A DNA stretch of 8,156 nt from Lachnospiraceae bacterium UBA3863 (GTDB lineage: Bacteria; Bacillota; Clostridia; Lachnospirales; Lachnospiraceae), in assembly GCA_002392385.1 (NCBI GenBank), contig DGGX01000064.1, positions 1 through 8,156 on the forward strand, given 5' to 3'. This document shows, piece after piece, positions 1 through 8,156 of the stretch. Under the pieces are notes generated by a model. That model was not told the DNA's origin. It saw only the letters and a program-made list of their open reading frames with translations, and searched no databases. Numbering within the stretch: position 1 is the first letter of the stretch; every line of letters begins with the position of its first letter. Made by a program: the position numbers and the translations under genes.

Positions 1-80
1 CGGATCTCCTGCAGGATCCCCGGCACATAGTCCGACAGCACAACAAAGCCGGACGAATCCGCTGAAACTTGTCCTGTCAT
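1..80 (-). CDS. D-alanyl-D-alanine dipeptidase (VanX-like, M15D), N-terminal fragment
   Basis: Only the first 26 codons are present; the gene continues past the left edge. The start is the ATG at 80-78, preceded four bases upstream by GGAGGA (85-90). The peptide begins MTGQVSADSSG and continues with FVVLSDYVPGILQEI, which matches how cytoplasmic M15D dipeptidases of the VanX/DdpX type begin in Clostridia, just before the segment that leads to the substrate pocket. There is no signal peptide, which fits a cytoplasmic enzyme cleaving D-Ala-D-Ala. The zinc ligands (SxHxxGxAxD and a later ExxH) lie outside the window, so activity cannot be judged. It follows the dehydrogenase by 26 bases on the same strand, so the two are probably cotranscribed. 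The family call rests on a short stretch recognised from memory. Confidence 0.6.
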   Translation of the reverse strand, partial: MTGQVSADSSGFVVLSDYVPGILQEI

Positions 81-106
81 GGTCTCCTCCCTCTCTCGTC
101 CCTGTC

Positions 107-1057
107 TCACAGCATGACGCGCACAGGATCGCCGTTCAGCCAGGCCTGCACGTTTTCAAAGGCCATGCCCGCCCGGCGGTCGATGGATTCCCGTGTGTTG
201 AAGCCCACGTGCGGCGTACAGACAAGATGCGGGGCGCCCAGCAGGGGATGGCCCGCCGGCAGGGGCGGATCCGCCTCGAAGACGTCCGTACCGGCGCAGA
301 TCCTGCCCTCCCGCAGGGCCTCCGCCAGCGCCATCGTGTCCACCACGGGGCCCCTGGCCGTATTGATCAGGATGGCTCCCCGTTTCATGAGACCGATCTG
401 TCTGCGGCCGATGAGGCCTCTGGTCTCCGGCGTCAGCGGTGTGTGCACGCTGATGATATCCGCCTCCTCCATCAGCTCGTCCAGGCTGCGGTAGGCGATG
501 CCCAGGGCCTCCGCCTCCGGCCGTTCTGTGCGGCTGTAGCCGATCAGGCGGCAGCGGAAGGCCTTGAAGATCTCCGCTGTCCTGCAGCCGATGGCGCCGG
601 TGCCCACGATGCCGACCGTGCGTCCCGCCAGCTCGTGTCCCTGCAGGCCGGCAGAGCCGCCGCCCTTCTGCACCCTGTCGTTGCCTCTGCTGATGCTGCG
701 CAGGCAGTCAAGGGTCAGGCCCACGGCCAGCTCCGCCACCGCGTCGTCGCAGTAGCCGCCCGTGTTGGAAACGGAGATGCCCCGCTCCCGGCAGGCCTCT
801 GTGCCCACATGGTCGATCCCCACAAAGGCCACGGAAATGAACCTCAGGGTCTCCGTGGCACGGATCACCTCCTCCGGCAGCGGATGGTTGGCGATCATCA
901 GGATGTGGGCGCCGCGGCTTCTCTCCTTCAGCTCCTCCACGTCCGTCGTAAAGGAATCATAGGCCCGGAAAGTATGTCCCTGGGCCGTGAGTCCCGATGC
1001 CAGCGCGTCCAGTCTCTCCTCCGAGATGCCCAGGGGCTCCAACAATACAATATGCAT
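107..1057 (-). CDS. D-2-hydroxyacid dehydrogenase (NAD-dependent)
   Basis: A 316-residue protein, the usual length for the D-isomer-specific 2-hydroxyacid dehydrogenase family, which reduces 2-keto acids to D-2-hydroxy acids with NAD(P)H in the cytoplasm. The Rossmann dinucleotide motif is GTGAIG at residues 152-157. The catalytic triad is Arg235 (in INTARG), Glu261 (in TDVFEADPPLP) and His283 (in CTPHVG). The substrate domain is formed by residues 1-100 and the C-terminal helix. The frame is open 35 codons further upstream (to 1162), but I chose the ATG at 1057-1055. It has AGGAGG at 1063-1068 five bases upstream, family homology starts there (MHIVLLEPL), and the upstream extension would run through a terminator hairpin. 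The PPLPAGHPLL loop resembles glycerate/hydroxypyruvate-type members more than VanH or LdhA. The true substrate is unknown. It is probably in an operon with the VanX-like gene. Confidence 0.9.
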   Translation of the reverse strand: MHIVLLEPLGISEERLDALASGLTAQGHTFRAYDSFTTDVEELKERSRGAHILMIANHPLPEEVIRATETLRFISVAFVGIDHVGTEACRERGISVSNTGGYCDDAVAELAVGLTLDCLRSISRGNDRVQKGGGSAGLQGHELAGRTVGIVGTGAIGCRTAEIFKAFRCRLIGYSRTERPEAEALGIAYRSLDELMEEADIISVHTPLTPETRGLIGRRQIGLMKRGAILINTARGPVVDTMALAEALREGRICAGTDVFEADPPLPAGHPLLGAPHLVCTPHVGFNTRESIDRRAGMAFENVQAWLNGDPVRVML

Positions 1058-1060
1058 ATA

Positions 1061-1068
1061 CACCTCCT
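1061..1068 (-). promoter_or_regulatory. Ribosome binding site that fixes the dehydrogenase start
   Basis: AGGAGGTG on the minus strand, with the AGGAGG core five bases from the ATG at 1057. It selects this start over the longer in-frame opening at 1162. It lies about ten bases after the T-run of the terminator hairpin. Confidence 0.8.
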
Positions 1069-1077
1069 GCGGATATG

Positions 1078-1118
1078 AAAAATCCCGTCTGCCATCGCAT
1101 ACCGACTGCAGACGGGAT
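1078..1118 (-). terminator. Intrinsic terminator between the lacZ-symporter operon and the dehydrogenase
   Basis: On the minus strand, an 11-bp perfect stem (ATCCCGTCTGC at 1118-1108 pairing with GCAGACGGGAT at 1092-1082) closes a 15-base loop and runs into TTTTT (1082-1078). It lies about 67 bases beyond the symporter stop and would end the lacZ operon. It is also only about 20 bases before the dehydrogenase start codon, so it may act as a leader hairpin for that gene (see findings). Confidence 0.85.
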
Positions 1119-1139
1119 GACTGCGTGTCCGTCCCTAAC

Positions 1140-1169
1140 ATCTTACTCCGCCATGGGGACACGCGGCAA
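1140..1169 (-). promoter_or_regulatory. Weak candidate promoter for the dehydrogenase
   Basis: Minus strand: TTGCCG (1169-1164), an 18-base spacer, then TAAGAT (1145-1140). Each box matches sigma70 consensus at 4 of 6 positions. Transcripts would start near 1133 and pass through the hairpin at 1082-1118 before reaching the ribosome binding site. It overlaps an 8-bp inverted repeat (1123-1130 with 1157-1164). I hold it only as a candidate, because no better promoter is visible between the symporter stop and the dehydrogenase. Confidence 0.25.
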
Positions 1170-1184
1170 CTTGTTTTTCTCTTC

Positions 1185-2558
1185 TCACGCGGCGCGGAGC
1201 TTCTCTCTCTCCTTGTCCACCGCCTGCTCCACGTTCAGCCTCGACAGCACGAGCGTGATGACCAGGTTGATGACCATGGGGATCCAGAGGTACATGACAT
1301 TCAACATGGTCAGGACCGAGGAGGCCTGCTGGGCTGCGCCGCCCACATAGCCCGACAGGGCCAGGAGCCAGCCGGCCAGGGCCGTGCCGATACCGCCGCC
1401 CAGCTTGGTCCCCAGAGAGGTGCAGGAGTACATGGTGCCGTCCACCCTCTTGCCGGTGGTCAGGAAGGTATACTCGGAGCAGGTGGCGATCAGGGCGTTC
1501 ATATCCCCCTGCAGGGGACTCATGCCGATGGCGGCAATGGCCGTACAGGCCAGCATCAGCGGCACGCTCCCCATATAGCCGGCCAGGACCACGCCCAGAC
1601 GGCCGGCCGTACCCAGGGCATAGCCCAGGAGATTGAGCCTGTACATGCCCCTGAAACGGGCCACCAGGACGGGGGTGAAGAGGAGGCCGATGATCATGGG
1701 GATATTGATGGCCCAGGAGAAAACGCCCAGCAGATTGGCGTTCTTAAGGATATAGGTCATGTAGTAGATGCCCATATTGAGGGTCGCGGAGTAGATCTGC
1801 ATGAGAATGTAGGAGCCGCAGATCATCAGATAATACTTGTTGCGGATCAGGAGACCGAAGGCGTCGGCCAGGGAGTATTTCTCCTCCTTTCTCTCCTTCT
1901 CGGCGGCCTTCTGGTCCTCCAGCTCCTCCGGCAGCAGCTCCCGGACAGACATGACCGAGATCGTATTGGTGATCACGCCGATGATCGCGTAGAAAATGGC
2001 CACATTTCTCCAGGCCGCGGCGCCGCCGCCCAGCCTGGCCACCAGGCCCACCGTCACGGTCTGGATCAGCATGCTGGTGCCGAAGGCGAACATAAACCGG
2101 ATGGAGCCCATCTGGACCCGCTCCTGATTGTTCCTGGTGACCAGGGCCGTGAGGGCCGAATAGGCAATGTTATTGGCTGTGTAGAAACCGGCGTTCAGAA
2201 GGGTATAGGCAATGAAGAACCAGGCGTACTGCGCCGTCGCCCCCAGATCCGCCGGGATGCAGAAGATGGCCACAAGACAGACCGCGCAGCCGAAATACCC
2301 GTAGAACATCCACGGGCGCGCCTTGCCCATCCTGCTGTGTGTCTTGTCGATCAGCGAGCCGAAAAAGATATCGCTCACGCCGTCGAACAGCTTGGAGACA
2401 GCGATCAGCGTTCCCACTATGCCCGCGTTCATGCCCACCGTGTCGGTGAGGAAGATCATCACGAAGGCGGACAGGAGGGCATATACCACGTTGCCCGCGA
2501 TATCGCCGCTGCCGTAGCCGACCTTGTTGTACCATTTCAGATATCTCTTCTCTTCCAT
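1185..2558 (-). CDS. GPH-family sugar:cation symporter (MelB/LacS type), probable beta-galactoside importer
   Basis: A 457-residue polytopic membrane protein with about twelve hydrophobic segments and no separate signal peptide. It is a glycoside-pentoside-hexuronide:cation symporter of the major facilitator superfamily, which brings sugars into the cell with Na+ or H+. The N-terminal KVGYGSGDIAGN segment and the FDGVSDIFFGSLIDKTHSR segment are diagnostic. Asp19, Asp59 and Asp63 fall where MelB has the sugar-binding Asp19 and the cation-site Asp55/Asp59. RMGKARPW (77-83) is the conserved loop 2-3 motif. There is no C-terminal PTS EIIA domain of the LacS kind. The ATG at 2558 has AAAGGGG seven bases upstream. 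The gene starts 23 bases after the lacZ stop, so the two form one operon, and lactose or a galacto-oligosaccharide is the likely cargo. The exact sugar is inferred from context only. Confidence 0.9.
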   Translation of the reverse strand: MEEKRYLKWYNKVGYGSGDIAGNVVYALLSAFVMIFLTDTVGMNAGIVGTLIAVSKLFDGVSDIFFGSLIDKTHSRMGKARPWMFYGYFGCAVCLVAIFCIPADLGATAQYAWFFIAYTLLNAGFYTANNIAYSALTALVTRNNQERVQMGSIRFMFAFGTSMLIQTVTVGLVARLGGGAAAWRNVAIFYAIIGVITNTISVMSVRELLPEELEDQKAAEKERKEEKYSLADAFGLLIRNKYYLMICGSYILMQIYSATLNMGIYYMTYILKNANLLGVFSWAINIPMIIGLLFTPVLVARFRGMYRLNLLGYALGTAGRLGVVLAGYMGSVPLMLACTAIAAIGMSPLQGDMNALIATCSEYTFLTTGKRVDGTMYSCTSLGTKLGGGIGTALAGWLLALSGYVGGAAQQASSVLTMLNVMYLWIPMVINLVITLVLSRLNVEQAVDKEREKLRAA

Positions 2559-2581
2559 TCTGATTCCCCTTTCTGTCCCAC

Positions 2582-5716
<3,135 letters not shown>

Positions 5717-5720
5717 TTAT

Positions 5721-5735
5721 ATGCACAAAATGCGT
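5721..5735. repeat. Operator-like direct repeat, copy 1
   Basis: ATGCACAAAATGCGT. It matches copy 2 at 14 of 15 positions and lies in the same orientation, 38 bases away start to start. It sits directly upstream of the lacZ ribosome binding site. Direct repeats of this size near a divergent AraC-family gene are typical of its binding sites; binding here is inferred. Confidence 0.5.
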
Positions 5736-5758
5736 GTCCTTTCTCCCCATTTCGTAAC

Positions 5759-5773
5759 ATGCACAAAATTCGT
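5759..5773. repeat. Operator-like direct repeat, copy 2
   Basis: ATGCACAAAATTCGT, same orientation as copy 1. It is flanked by an inverted repeat, AACATG (5756-5761) and CATGTT (5775-5780), which could add a second half-site. A related TTCGTAA word occurs at 5751-5757 and again at 5797-5803. Confidence 0.5.
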
Positions 5774-5863
5774 TCATGTTTTAAGCCAGGTCTGCGTTCG
5801 TAAATCTCTTTTCCCCCAAAATTGAATTCCACCGTTTCGCTTTTGTTTAGCCTCATTAATGAC

Positions 5864-5869
5864 ATGATA
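5864..5869 (-). promoter_or_regulatory. Candidate -10 box of the lacZ operon promoter
   Basis: TATCAT on the minus strand matches TATAAT at 5 of 6 positions. The hexamer 17 bases upstream (TTCTAC) is a poor -35, as expected of an activator-dependent promoter. Transcription would begin near 5857, giving a leader of about 155 bases. Operator-like copy 3 would be centred near -62, a usual place for an AraC-type activator. Other -10 choices exist closer to lacZ, so this is tentative. Confidence 0.3.
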
Positions 5870-5871
5870 CC

Positions 5872-5898
5872 TTGACGCCGGCCGTCGTAGAATAAACT
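5872..5898 (+). promoter_or_regulatory. Candidate promoter of the AraC-family regulator gene
   Basis: TTGACG (5872-5877, 5 of 6 to consensus), a 15-base spacer, then TAAACT (5893-5898, 4 of 6). The start would be near 5905, about 95 bases before the regulator ATG. Operator-like copy 3 would lie just downstream of the start, a position suited to autorepression. The short spacer makes this uncertain. Confidence 0.3.
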
Positions 5899-5912
5899 GG
5901 TATGGACAGAAT

Positions 5913-5925
5913 ATGCACTAAATGG
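5913..5925. repeat. Operator-like direct repeat, copy 3 (diverged)
   Basis: ATGCACTAAATGG, matching the first eleven bases of copy 1 with one change. Same orientation as copies 1 and 2 but 154 bases beyond copy 2, which would suit a DNA-looping arrangement like that of araC. It lies between the two candidate divergent promoters and the regulator gene. Confidence 0.4.
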
Positions 5926-5998
5926 TACGATTAGGACATCTCTGATCAGTCCGTTTTCTGTACAAGGTATTCCGCCCCGGGAGAAAGGAGGGAAGGAC

Positions 5999-6928
5999 AT
6001 GTTTGTGAATAGCGCCTATTGGAACGACTCAAGAATTGATTTTAAAGACAAGAAGCATCCCCTGTTCGTGGGAAGCTGCGGTACATATCGTCTTCTGACC
6101 AGGACCAAGCTTCCGACCCACAGACCGCGGGGGCGGCTGGACTTCCAGCTCCTGTACGTGGCCTCCGGCAAGGGACACTTCTATTTCGACGGCAAGGAGA
6201 ACATCATTCCCGCCGGCAATATGGTGCTCTACCGCCCCCGCGAGGAACAGCGCTACTACTATTACGGCGCCGACCAGACCGAGGTCTACTGGATCCATTT
6301 CACGGGCAGCAATGTCACCAACATCCTCCGGGACTACGGTTTCCGGGAGAATGAGCATGTGATCCACAGCGGCACCTCCCTGGCCTACAGCCAGATCTTC
6401 CAGCAGATCATCGAAGAACTGCAGAACCGCCGCCCCCACTATGAGGACGCCTGCGTCTACCGCCTGCACCTCCTCCTGATCATGCTCAGCCGCCTGGGAG
6501 AGAAAAGAACACACAGAAAAGCCCAGCACATGGCCGGGCAGATGCATGCGGCCGTCAACTATTTCCACGACCACTATATGGAAGAGATCTCCATGAACGA
6601 CTACGCCCGCTCTCTCGGGCTGAGCGTCAGCTGGTTCATGCGCAGCTTCCGGGAATACACGGGCTCCTCCCCTGCCCAGTACCTGATCTCCCTGCGGATC
6701 TCCGCCGCCCAGAGCCTGCTGGAGACCAGCGATCACAATATCACGGAGATCGCGGAGGCCGTGGGCTACGACAACCCCCTCTACTTCAGCCGGCTCTTCC
6801 GCAAGCAGACCGGCATGGCCCCTTCCGACTTCCGCCGCCAGCTCCAGGCCTGGAACGAAGAGCATGAAGAAGGCGCGGCACCTGCGATCGCGCCGCGCCG
6901 TGTAAGGAAGAGTCCTGCTTCTGAATGA
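5999..6928 (+). CDS. AraC-family transcriptional regulator of the divergent lacZ operon
   Basis: A 309-residue DNA-binding protein. Residues about 20-110 form an N-terminal cupin (AraC_binding) sensor domain, seen in the FQLLYVASGKGHFYFDGK and IIPAGNMVLYRP strands; a helical linker follows. Residues about 183-282 are the AraC/XylS DNA-binding domain with two helix-turn-helix units: SMNDYARSLGLSVSWFMRSF (198-217) and NITEIAEAVGYDNPLYFSRLF (about 247-267). The domain ends with the family signature KQTGMAPSDFRR. The ATG at 5999 has AAAGGAGGG at the proper distance. Placement back to back with lacZ implies it controls that operon in response to a sugar, most likely as an activator, and perhaps its own gene. 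The sugar ligand cannot be read from the sequence. The C-terminal tail after residue 282 is basic/Ala-Pro rich, and its last codons are repeated beyond the stop (see 6912-6953). Confidence 0.93.
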   Translation: MFVNSAYWNDSRIDFKDKKHPLFVGSCGTYRLLTRTKLPTHRPRGRLDFQLLYVASGKGHFYFDGKENIIPAGNMVLYRPREEQRYYYYGADQTEVYWIHFTGSNVTNILRDYGFRENEHVIHSGTSLAYSQIFQQIIEELQNRRPHYEDACVYRLHLLLIMLSRLGEKRTHRKAQHMAGQMHAAVNYFHDHYMEEISMNDYARSLGLSVSWFMRSFREYTGSSPAQYLISLRISAAQSLLETSDHNITEIAEAVGYDNPLYFSRLFRKQTGMAPSDFRRQLQAWNEEHEEGAAPAIAPRRVRKSPASE

Positions 6929-6953
6929 CAAGGTCCCGTTTCTGAATGACAGA
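6912..6953 (+). repeat. 21-base tandem repeat across the regulator stop codon
   Basis: Two adjacent 21-base units (6912-6932 and 6933-6953) agree at 17 of 21 positions and share the exact core TTCTGAATGACA (6919-6930 and 6940-6951). The first contains the regulator's last codons and TGA. The second carries the same in-frame Pro-x-Ser-Glu-stop pattern. Confidence 0.75.
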
Positions 6954-7015
6954 AGACCCGCCTCCCGCGGACACTGTCCTCCGACAGGAAGACACGTGCC
7001 CAGGGGGGCGGGTCT
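6954..7015. terminator. Long GC-rich hairpin between convergent genes, possible bidirectional terminator
   Basis: AGACCCGCCTCCC (6954-6966) pairs with 7003-7015 in a 13-bp stem with one G-U pair. The 36-base loop holds a small inner hairpin, CTGTC/GACAG (6974-6978 with 6983-6987). It sits just after the regulator stop and just after the minus-strand acyltransferase remnant. Neither side has a clean T-run: GTGCTT follows on plus, TCTGTCATTC on minus. Terminator function is therefore plausible but weakly supported. Confidence 0.45.
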
Positions 7016-7023
7016 GTGCTTAC

Positions 7024-7041
7024 CTGACCGCATGCGGTCAG
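7024..7041. repeat. Perfect 18-base palindrome
   Basis: CTGACCGCATGCGGTCAG is an exact inverted repeat with no spacer. It covers the TGA (7040-7038) of the minus-strand acyltransferase remnant. It could fold as a short hairpin in RNA or be a dyad protein site. No T-run follows on either strand. Confidence 0.6.
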
Positions 7042-7240
7042 TCCTTGATCAGGAACACATATTTCTTAAAGAAAGGGATCCTGGACAGCGGGGCGATCAC
7101 CAGATAACTGGCCAGGATGGGAATCACCAGAAAGGCAGCGCATGTCAGCGGGCGGTTCCATGTAAACTAATGGACCACAGCGCTGCTGTACGCGCCACGT
7201 CCAGCCAGAAGATTCTCTTACGGTCAGATTGATGAAGCAT
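7038..7240 (-). pseudogene. Acyltransferase-3 family membrane protein, remnant with the middle deleted
   Basis: Two pieces of one gene lie end to end in different frames. From ATG 7240, residues MLHQSDRKRIFWLDVARTAALWSISL (to 7163, written here only as evidence of the R-x-x-x-LD-x-x-R start) give the first transmembrane segment of acyltransferase-3 (PF01757) proteins, which acylate envelope sugars and polysaccharides. This frame stops at 7145. From about 7166 to the TGA at 7040-7038 the next frame reads LTCAAFLVIPILASYLVIAP then SRIPFFKKYVFLIKD: a last transmembrane helix plus the basic tail typical of the family's C-terminus. Together they hold about 68 codons against a usual 330-380, so roughly 80% of the gene is missing and the join is out of frame. 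It begins 26 bases after the PAP2 gene and was probably its operon partner. No product of use is expected. Confidence 0.7.
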
Positions 7241-7266
7241 TTCTTTGCTCTTCTGTTATATAGGTA

Positions 7267-7944
7267 CTACCTTCTTACCGCAGTTCCCAGCTGCAGTCTT
7301 CCCGGTACACGGGAACCTGTCGGATACAGGGCACGCGTCACCGCTGCCCCCAGAACGATCGCCGCCACCACATCCAGCGCGGAATGCTGCTTGATCAGCA
7401 TGGTGGAGAGAATGATCAGGACGCCAAAGACCTCCATCAGGACCCTCACCCACCTCTTCCGGAAAATACCCTTCTCCGAGTGGGCGATGACCGTCATCAT
7501 TCCCAGGGAATTATAGACATGAATACTGGGCGTCAGGTTCGTCGGCGTGTCGGCCGCATACACCATCCGCACCAGCTCTGTAAATATATTCTCCCGCGGC
7601 ATCACCATGGGCCGCAGGAACTGAATATTGGGAAAGACCGCCGACACCACGATAAAGAGCGTCATGCCGATCATATACCACACACAGATCTTCTTATAAC
7701 TCTCCTCATCCGTAAAGAGGATATAAACGATCAGGGCAAAAGAATAGACAAACCACAACAGATAGGGGATCACAAAGATCTCACAGAAGGGGATCATCCG
7801 GTCTATATTCGCTTCGATCACCGTATAATAACGCACCTCCATGTTCTCGATCCACCGAAAGCAAATCATATATACACAGAGGTAAAGGACAAACGGGATC
7901 GCCGTCCTTGCTTTCTTCTCAATTAACGACCTGGCCTCGCTCAT
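7267..7944 (-). CDS. PAP2-family integral membrane phosphatase
   Basis: A 225-residue membrane protein with about six hydrophobic segments (around 14-30, 55-78, 88-104, 140-155, 168-184, 190-205). Residues 139-142 (PSIH), then ST with His187 and Asp191 in the pattern S-x6-H-x3-D, plus Arg111-Pro112, give the acid-phosphatase/PAP2 site: His187 as nucleophile, His142 as acid/base, Asp191 as partner. Compared with the classic motifs K-x6-RP, PSGH and SR-x5-H-x3-D, Lys is Phe104, Gly is Ile141 and Arg is Thr181. This resembles the PAP2_3 / inositol-phosphorylceramide-synthase-like branch. It probably removes phosphate from, or transfers a group on, a lipid phosphate at the membrane face; the substrate is unknown. 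The ATG at 7944 has AGGAG about six bases upstream. It has its own promoter and precedes the acyltransferase remnant. Confidence 0.85.
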   Translation of the reverse strand: MSEARSLIEKKARTAIPFVLYLCVYMICFRWIENMEVRYYTVIEANIDRMIPFCEIFVIPYLLWFVYSFALIVYILFTDEESYKKICVWYMIGMTLFIVVSAVFPNIQFLRPMVMPRENIFTELVRMVYAADTPTNLTPSIHVYNSLGMMTVIAHSEKGIFRKRWVRVLMEVFGVLIILSTMLIKQHSALDVVAAIVLGAAVTRALYPTGSRVPGRLQLGTAVRR

Positions 7945-7997
7945 AACAACTCCTGTTATTCTGTCGTCCGCGCCTCTTCCATTCTTAACCGAACGTT

Positions 7998-8026
7998 ATT
8001 ATCTTCTCAAGTATGTAAAAAGTCAA
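7998..8026 (-). promoter_or_regulatory. Sigma70-type promoter of the PAP2 gene
   Basis: Minus strand: TTGACT (8026-8021), a 17-base spacer, then GATAAT (8003-7998). Each box matches consensus at 5 of 6 positions. The start would fall near 7991, about 47 bases before the ATG. It is the best promoter in the window and suggests constitutive expression. Confidence 0.8.
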
Positions 8027-8086
8027 TAATTGCCCTTATTTGAATACAAAAAAACAGTCTGAAGATCCGCAGAAAACCGCCCACGC

Positions 8087-8127
8087 AAAAGCTCCCGCAA
8101 ATATAGACCTCTACATTTACGGGAGCT
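8087..8127 (-). terminator. Intrinsic terminator after the tRNA gene
   Basis: AGCTCCCGCAAATATAGA (8090-8107) is complementary to 8110-8127 apart from two G-U pairs, giving a stem of about 17 bp with a tiny loop. On the minus strand it is followed by TTTT. It lies six bases beyond the tRNA 3' end and isolates the PAP2 promoter from tRNA transcription. Confidence 0.9.
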
Positions 8128-8132
8128 GTTCC

Positions 8133-8156
8133 TGAGCGATGGGGGGATCGAACCCC
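8133..8156 (-). tRNA. tRNA gene, 3' part only (T-arm and acceptor strand); isotype not determinable
   Basis: On the minus strand the edge begins GGGG-TTCGATC-CCCCC: most of a T-stem, a seven-base T-loop with the universal TTC-A pattern, and the full 3' T-stem. It continues with the 3' acceptor strand ATCGCTC and a discriminator A at 8133. CCA is not encoded (GGA follows), so it would be added after transcription. The matching 5' acceptor strand should read GAGCGAT and, with the anticodon, lies beyond the right edge. Confidence 0.85.

Noticed and set aside
209..1078. Plus-strand open frame antisense to the dehydrogenase
   Set aside because: The other strand carries the full Rossmann motif and Arg/Glu/His triad; this frame has no motif and no start signal.
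5831..5850. Possible catabolite-repression (cre) site near the lacZ promoter
   Set aside because: Only the central AAAGCG agrees; the flanks do not match the cre consensus and the symmetry is lost.
6029..7033. Minus-strand open frame (334 codons) antisense to the AraC-family regulator
   Set aside because: No recognisable domain; it is the shadow of a gene with full AraC-type sensor and helix-turn-helix domains and a strong ribosome binding site.
7384..7926. Plus-strand open frame antisense to the PAP2 gene
   Set aside because: His/Arg/Asp-rich shadow translation with no domain; the minus strand has promoter, ribosome binding site and catalytic motifs.
8021..8132. Attachment site or mobile-element edge beside the tRNA gene
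   Set aside because: No repeat of the tRNA 3' end is seen elsewhere in the window and no integrase is present; the spacer is explained by a terminator and a promoter.

Overview
The window looks like chromosomal DNA from a GC-rich member of the Clostridia, most likely a gut Lachnospiraceae or a relative. This rests on strong AGGAGG-type ribosome binding sites, C/G-ending codons inside genes set against AT-richer spacers, sigma70-like promoters, a tRNA gene without an encoded CCA, and the flavour of the LacZ, GPH symporter and AraC proteins. The genus cannot be fixed from this sequence alone.

Positions 1-1118 (minus strand): the first 26 codons of a VanX-like (M15D) D-Ala-D-Ala dipeptidase run off the left edge. 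It lies 26 bases downstream of a complete D-2-hydroxyacid dehydrogenase. A strong intrinsic terminator hairpin sits about 20 bases upstream of the dehydrogenase start and separates this pair from the sugar operon.

Positions 1185-6928: a beta-galactoside utilisation locus. A large GH2 beta-galactosidase (TTG start) and a MelB-type GPH sugar:cation symporter form a minus-strand operon with a 23-base gap. A divergent AraC-family regulator is on the plus strand. The 297-base space between lacZ and the regulator holds three copies of a 13-15 base motif (consensus ATGCACWAAATKCGT) and candidate back-to-back promoters. The likely logic is that the symporter imports an intact galactoside, cytoplasmic LacZ hydrolyses it, and the AraC protein senses a sugar and controls the operon, probably itself as well.

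Positions 6929-8156: the regulator converges with a minus-strand unit made of a PAP2-family membrane phosphatase and the remnant of an acyltransferase-3 gene. The remnant keeps its N-terminal and C-terminal ends, but about 80% of the gene between them is missing. A long hairpin and a perfect 18-base palindrome lie between the convergent genes. The phosphatase has a near-consensus sigma70 promoter. Upstream of it, a tRNA gene (minus strand, only the 3' end in the window) is followed by a strong intrinsic terminator.

I do not see a convincing undescribed system such as defence, CRISPR or a mobile element. The observations most worth a second look are the acyltransferase remnant, the repeat-bearing divergent control region, the hairpin in front of the dehydrogenase, and a 21-base tandem duplication that repeats the regulator's stop codon.
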